From contig CAKQNH010000106.1 of NCBI GenBank assembly GCA_934255105.1, positions 1 to 9,932 on the forward strand: a stretch of 9,932 bases of DNA, given 5' to 3'. Source of the stretch: an uncultured Pirellulaceae bacterium (lineage in GTDB: Bacteria; Planctomycetota; Planctomycetia; Pirellulales; Pirellulaceae). Below the pieces are notes generated by a model that was not told the origin of the DNA, did no database searches, and saw only the letters and a program-made list of their open reading frames with translations. Shown one piece after another: positions 6,326 to 9,932 of the stretch; position 1 is the first letter of the stretch; each line of letters opens with the position of its first letter. Made by a program: the position numbers and the translations under genes.

Positions 6326-9001
6326 ATGAATCGCAGGCATCGTTTACTTGTGGAGCTTTTGGAGGATCGCAGGCTCTTGGCGGTGATGGGACCCGACGAC
6401 CCGGCACAGTCCTCGGCGTGGCAAGCCGTGATTGTTGAACTCAACAGTTCAATGGCACCGTCGACTACGGCGGCGCAAAGCTTACTCAATCCCAGTAGCG
6501 GACGCTTGGACTTCACCTTTGATTATGCGTTGAAAGGATTTTCTGCGAGGCTCCCGAGAGATTCACTCGAAGCCTTGCGCAACGATCCGCGCGTGGCTCA
6601 CGTCGAACCTGACATCGAAATGCGGGCTTTGGGGCAAATCCTGCCAAAGGGTGTCGACCGTATCGACGCTGACGCGGCAGGTTTGCGAGCTCCGATCGAA
6701 GGAGTTGATGAGCGTGTCGACGTGGATATCGCCATCATCGATTCGGGTATTGATGGTAGCCATCCCGACTTGAACGTGGTTGGAGGCTATAACGCCACGG
6801 GTGGCTCGACTGCTAATTGGAGTGATGGGAATGGGCACGGGACACACGTCGCTGGGATTGCGGCGGCGCTCGACAACGGCATTGGCGTCGTGGGTGTCGC
6901 CCCTGGTGCGCGGCTGTTGGCTGTCAAAGTGCTGGGAAGCAACGGGTACGGCAGCCTGTCCAATATTATTAAAGGCATCGACTGGGTTACCGCGCACGCC
7001 AGCGAAATAGAAGTGGCCAACATGAGCCTCGGGGGCCAAGGAGTAAGTGCGATCTATCGCCAAGCCATCCAGCGCAGTGTGGCAGCGGGGGTTGTCTACA
7101 TCGCAGCCGCAGGGAACGAGTATCGCGACATTTTGGGAGGCAATCCAGCGACCGCGTCTCCCACTGACTCAATGGCGGATTCCATTCCAGCGGCCTATCC
7201 GGAAGTAGCCACGATCAGCGCGCTGGTCGATACCGATGGACGTCCCGGCGGACTGGGACCAAGCGGCGGTGGTTATGCCGACGATACTTTCGCCGATTTC
7301 AGCAATTTTAGTAACAGTGGCGCCGACGGTTCTTCATGGTATCTCAACAACAACCTGGTCGACAACCCACGCGGTTTGGGAATTGATTTGGTTTTGCCGG
7401 GCGTCAATATTTACTCCACTTATAAAGGCGGCGGTTACGCCACGATGAGCGGTACCAGCATGGCCGCACCCCACGCTGCCGGGCTGGCCGCTCGATACAT
7501 TGCGGAAAACGGTCGCGGTACCGACGCGGCCGGGGTGTACGCTATCCGGCAAGGGCTCATCAACAATGCCAAGGCCTGGCGCGATCCACAGTATGGACTT
7601 CAATTCACCACGCCAGGTAACTCGGATAGTCCCGACAAATTCGAAGAGAATATCGGCTGGGCAGGACCAGCCGGCCCCGTCAATCAGCCGCCAGTTGCCA
7701 GCGATGATAGCTATACAATTGCTGAAGACCACTCTCTAGTGGCTAACCCCAGCGTGCTGAGCAACGACTTCGATCCAGAAGAAAAACCTCTAACAGCCAT
7801 TCTGGTCACTAATCCATCACATGGAACTCTGACACTGGCCGCCAATGGTTTGTTCACGTATGTTCCGAGCCCGGACTTCAATGGGCTGGATAGCTTTACC
7901 TACAAGGCCAACGATGGCGTTAGCAATTCCAATGTGGCCACGGTTGCGATCACAGTCCATGCTGTAAATGACGCGCCTGTTGCCGCCGATCAATCGCTCG
8001 CCATTTACCAAGGGAGCACGCAATCGTTGGTACTCGCAGCCAGCGACGTCGATGGAGACAGCCTGACCTACTCGCTTGTGACCAACCCCAGTCACGGTAC
8101 GCTTAGTGGAAGTGGTGCCAATTGGAACTACACACCCAATGACTCAAATTATGTTGGTCCGGATAGTTTTGCTTTCACCGCCAGCGATGGAAGTTTAACC
8201 AGCAATGTGGCCACGGTCATCTTCGACATTCTGCCCATACCCACGGAAGTGGTTTTGTTCGCTGATAGTTTTGAAAACGGTCCCAGTTCCAACAGCAACG
8301 ATTGGAATGGTCGCTGGGTCGAGGATTCTCAGAGCGATTTCTTCCGTTCCACTCAACGTGCCACCGATGGCGCGCGTTCCGCTGAAGTCGATGGCTTCGC
8401 ATCCAATGCGACTCTGAGCATGGCCAGCGCGGTGGATTTGAGCGGTTACGCTTCGGCCCAGCTAACATTCCAATGGCTGATCGAATATGGCTTCGATGCG
8501 GGCGAGTTTCTCGCCTTGGATATTTCAACCAATGGTGGTTCAACTTGGTCTAACGATGTGCGGCGACTGGTTGGCCAAAATGGAAATGGCAGCAACGAGA
8601 ACGTGTGGCACTCCGAGTCGGTCGACTTGACATCGTACCTTTCCGCAAACTTGAAGATCCGCTTCCGTAGCACGGTTAGCAGTTCGAGCGAAGATGCCAA
8701 TATTGATAACGTCAAGCTGGTTGGAGCAATGGCAGCTAACTTGCTGGCTGGACAATCCCTCCCGTCCTCACCCTCCACTGCGCGATCCACATCGTTACCC
8801 GCGCACACCGTTAGAGTCGGAAGCACTTCTCTGGTCGTGCCCCGCGTCAGCACGCTCGGAGATTCGCTGCTAGCTCAGTCGGAGCGGATTCGTATTGCGT
8901 CGAGTTTGTCCCCTTCGGCCATTGATAAATTGCTCGGCGCTGACGATGACCCGTTTGCGAGTGCATTCGCCGAATTGGCAACATTCCTCAAGTTTGCTTA
9001 A
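6326..9001 (+). CDS. Secreted subtilisin-like S8 peptidase with I9-type propeptide, two cadherin-like repeats and a MAM/jelly-roll-like domain
   Basis: 891 aa from ATG 6326. The N-terminus carries LLVELLEDRRLLAV, the motif common at the start of planctomycete exported proteins in place of a classic signal peptide. Residues about 30-100 look like an inhibitor I9 propeptide (AVIVELN, GFSARLPRDSLEALRNDPRV, VEPD). Residues about 130-440 are the S8 domain with an intact triad: D139 (AIIDSGID), H171 (NGHGTHVAG) and S378 (SGTSMAAPH), plus oxyanion N264 (AAGN). Two tandem cadherin-like/Big-type repeats follow (about 453-548 and 549-638), each with a TNPSHGTL segment and a DSF(T/A)(Y/F) segment. Residues 643-800 form a jelly-roll domain ending in SSSEDANIDNVKLVG. 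The last 90 residues are low in recognisable motifs, with no evident anchor. It probably cleaves proteins outside the cytoplasm; no functional link to the RT upstream is visible. Confidence 0.93.
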   Translation: MNRRHRLLVELLEDRRLLAVMGPDDPAQSSAWQAVIVELNSSMAPSTTAAQSLLNPSSGRLDFTFDYALKGFSARLPRDSLEALRNDPRVAHVEPDIEMRALGQILPKGVDRIDADAAGLRAPIEGVDERVDVDIAIIDSGIDGSHPDLNVVGGYNATGGSTANWSDGNGHGTHVAGIAAALDNGIGVVGVAPGARLLAVKVLGSNGYGSLSNIIKGIDWVTAHASEIEVANMSLGGQGVSAIYRQAIQRSVAAGVVYIAAAGNEYRDILGGNPATASPTDSMADSIPAAYPEVATISALVDTDGRPGGLGPSGGGYADDTFADFSNFSNSGADGSSWYLNNNLVDNPRGLGIDLVLPGVNIYSTYKGGGYATMSGTSMAAPHAAGLAARYIAENGRGTDAAGVYAIRQGLINNAKAWRDPQYGLQFTTPGNSDSPDKFEENIGWAGPAGPVNQPPVASDDSYTIAEDHSLVANPSVLSNDFDPEEKPLTAILVTNPSHGTLTLAANGLFTYVPSPDFNGLDSFTYKANDGVSNSNVATVAITVHAVNDAPVAADQSLAIYQGSTQSLVLAASDVDGDSLTYSLVTNPSHGTLSGSGANWNYTPNDSNYVGPDSFAFTASDGSLTSNVATVIFDILPIPTEVVLFADSFENGPSSNSNDWNGRWVEDSQSDFFRSTQRATDGARSAEVDGFASNATLSMASAVDLSGYASAQLTFQWLIEYGFDAGEFLALDISTNGGSTWSNDVRRLVGQNGNGSNENVWHSESVDLTSYLSANLKIRFRSTVSSSSEDANIDNVKLVGAMAANLLAGQSLPSSPSTARSTSLPAHTVRVGSTSLVVPRVSTLGDSLLAQSERIRIASSLSPSAIDKLLGADDDPFASAFAELATFLKFA

Positions 9002-9021
9002 CGGAGCGGAAAGGATCAATT

Positions 9022-9086
9022 CACAGACTGGCTTGCGCCGACACTCGGACCGGTTGGTTTACCGCCTCGCCGTCGCGACCTGCCGA
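9022..9086 (+). repeat. Mosaic fragment matching the retron ncRNA and the RT gene
   Basis: 9022-9058 matches 4661-4697 (msd right arm to the start of a2) at 34 of 37 positions. Immediately next, 9052-9086 matches RT codons at 5179-5214 at about 32 of 36 positions with one gap, including an exact 16-mer (9071-9086 with 5199-5214). The two blocks share GGTTGGT at the junction, although their parents lie about 480 bp apart. The orientation is direct. The left arm of the msd hairpin is absent, so this copy could not fold as an msd. It may be a relic or a dispersed repeat. Confidence 0.7.
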
Positions 9087-9098
9087 AGATGCGGCAGG
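9079..9098. terminator. Hairpin between two convergent genes, possible bidirectional terminator
   Basis: CCTGCCG (9079-9085) and CGGCAGG (9092-9098) form a perfect 7-bp stem with a 6-nt loop in the 104-bp gap between the converging peptidase gene and the right-edge gene. The position suits termination of both. There is no T-run on the plus side (CTTAAAATC follows), so the call is weak; it may just be part of the adjoining repeat. Confidence 0.35.
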
Positions 9099-9105
9099 CT
9101 TAAAA

Positions 9106-9932
9106 TCACTGGACGGCTACGATTTCGTCGAAAATGCGCGAGGTGGTATTTCCGTACGAATCAGACGCTTCAATTTCAATCTTGTAGAGTCGCAGTTTCA
9201 ATCGAGGTATTGCCACGGTAAAAACACCATCGCCTGCAACTCTGTCCGGCCCCGTCCCGTAATCGGCAAGCGTGAGAGTGAGAGGTTCTGCGGCTAGTTT
9301 CATGTATTGCCGCTCTTCGTTTTGTGGATGCAGCGTCGCTGTTACATTACCCAGGGAACCACCGTCCAAGACTCTCGCTGCCAGGACGTTGTCCCCGTTG
9401 ACTTTGGCCCAGCGGACGAGGGGTGGAGTTTTATCCTCTCCCTTTACTTCGATGTGGACCATGCCTCGTTCCACATTATGGCACCGGTATTGGTCAGGAT
9501 CGGGTCTCCAGTACTCGACGAAAAACGCTAGGGACGTGCCCGCTGGACAATCGGAGGCGATGGTCGGAATGGAAGTCTTCGCTGAGCCTCCGACACTGTC
9601 AAACCTGTGCCACTCGTCCTTTTCCCTCAAGTATTCACCGCGTGCATTGATATGCTTGCTACTGGAATTCGCGCGGGTCCGAATCAGCCACTCGACTCCC
9701 TTAGCGAGCTCCGATGGGCGGTGAGAGATCTTTATTTCATCCTTGACCAGGATGACGATCGATTCACCTGGGTTGGCGACGCCATCGCCGTTGCCAATCC
9801 CCAGTACCATGGGTGTTTCAAATGTACCCGCCTCCGCCACATGTACCTCTCGTCCATCGGCGATCTCAAACTCTTCAATCACGCGATGGTCGGATTCGAT
9901 CGGCACCTCGAAATCCTCGTGCCAGGTATGGT
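9106..9932 (-). CDS. C-terminal part of a probable extracellular multi-domain protein, truncated by the right edge
   Basis: The frame ends at TGA 9106-9108 and is open to the window edge, about 274 codons. The GTG at 9906 is in frame, but the codons before it (HTWHEDFE) are also open, so I take the true start to lie outside. GIGNGDGVANPGESIVILV resembles the opening of CARDB-like or other beta-sandwich modules in exported proteins. A later segment, DYGTGPDRVAGDGVFTVAIP followed by YKIEIEASDSYGNTTSRIF, is typical of Ig-like modules that describe debris-free, tandem extracellular domains. No catalytic site is visible in this part, so the enzyme class, if any, is unknown. Convergent with the peptidase gene, 104 bp apart. 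Confidence 0.8.
   Translation of the reverse strand, partial: HTWHEDFEVPIESDHRVIEEFEIADGREVHVAEAGTFETPMVLGIGNGDGVANPGESIVILVKDEIKISHRPSELAKGVEWLIRTRANSSSKHINARGEYLREKDEWHRFDSVGGSAKTSIPTIASDCPAGTSLAFFVEYWRPDPDQYRCHNVERGMVHIEVKGEDKTPPLVRWAKVNGDNVLAARVLDGGSLGNVTATLHPQNEERQYMKLAAEPLTLTLADYGTGPDRVAGDGVFTVAIPRLKLRLYKIEIEASDSYGNTTSRIFDEIVAVQ

Noticed and set aside
6326..9001. Peptidase as the retron effector
   Set aside because: It is an exported protein with its own planctomycete-type N-terminus, 248 bp from the RT with a hairpin between; retron effectors act inside the cell.
9030..9110. Integron attC site at the GGTTGGTTT / GGCTTAAAA region
   Set aside because: No paired core sites with the attC arrangement were found and there is no integrase in the window; the region is better explained by similarity to the retron locus.
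1..9932. CRISPR array, tRNA or rRNA genes
   Set aside because: No regularly spaced direct repeats and no cloverleaf or rRNA-like sequence were seen on either strand.

Overview
The window looks like planctomycete DNA, probably Pirellulales-type. The main clue is the secreted subtilase, which starts with the ELLEDRRLLA N-terminal motif typical of planctomycete exported proteins. Supporting clues are a large secreted CBM9-plus-hydrolase-like protein, a Uma2-family protein, moderately GC-rich coding DNA and mostly weak Shine-Dalgarno sequences. The taxonomic call is inference from protein style, not from a marker gene.

Layout. Positions 3-116 (+) hold the tail of a gene entering from the left; it converges on and overlaps the 3' end of a 986-aa secreted protein (93-3053, -). 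A hairpin-rich gap follows (3054-3260). A Uma2/DUF820 PD-(D/E)XK-type protein occupies 3261-3833 (-). Next is a two-gene cassette that looks like a toxin-antitoxin pair, a HicA-like 72-aa protein (4169-4387, -) and an 86-aa partner (3896-4156, -). A perfect 8-bp dyad lies over its probable promoter. Divergent from this pair is a retron-like locus (+): a sigma70-like promoter (4468-4496), a strongly structured non-coding RNA (4504-4715) and a retron-clade reverse transcriptase (4800-6077). A secreted S8 peptidase with cadherin-like repeats follows (6326-9001, +). A small gap (9002-9105) carries a 37-nt near-copy of part of the retron RNA joined to a 35-nt near-copy of RT coding sequence. The right edge holds the 3' part of a minus-strand gene (9106-beyond 9932).

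The most interesting unit is 4468-6077. The RNA has the expected retron order. An a1/a2-type long-range duplex (4504-4527 with 4693-4715: 19 Watson-Crick and 2 G:U pairs) encloses two short msr-like stem-loops with 3-nt loops and then one long msd-like hairpin (4636-4677). A promoter is placed so that transcription should begin within a base or so of the first a1 nucleotide. The RT has YADD and retron-type motifs, but the usual NAxxH and VTG signatures are altered to CVRPH and VLG. No classical retron effector is fused to the RT or lies directly downstream of it; the divergent HicA-like pair is the nearest plausible effector. Nothing here proves msDNA production or defence.
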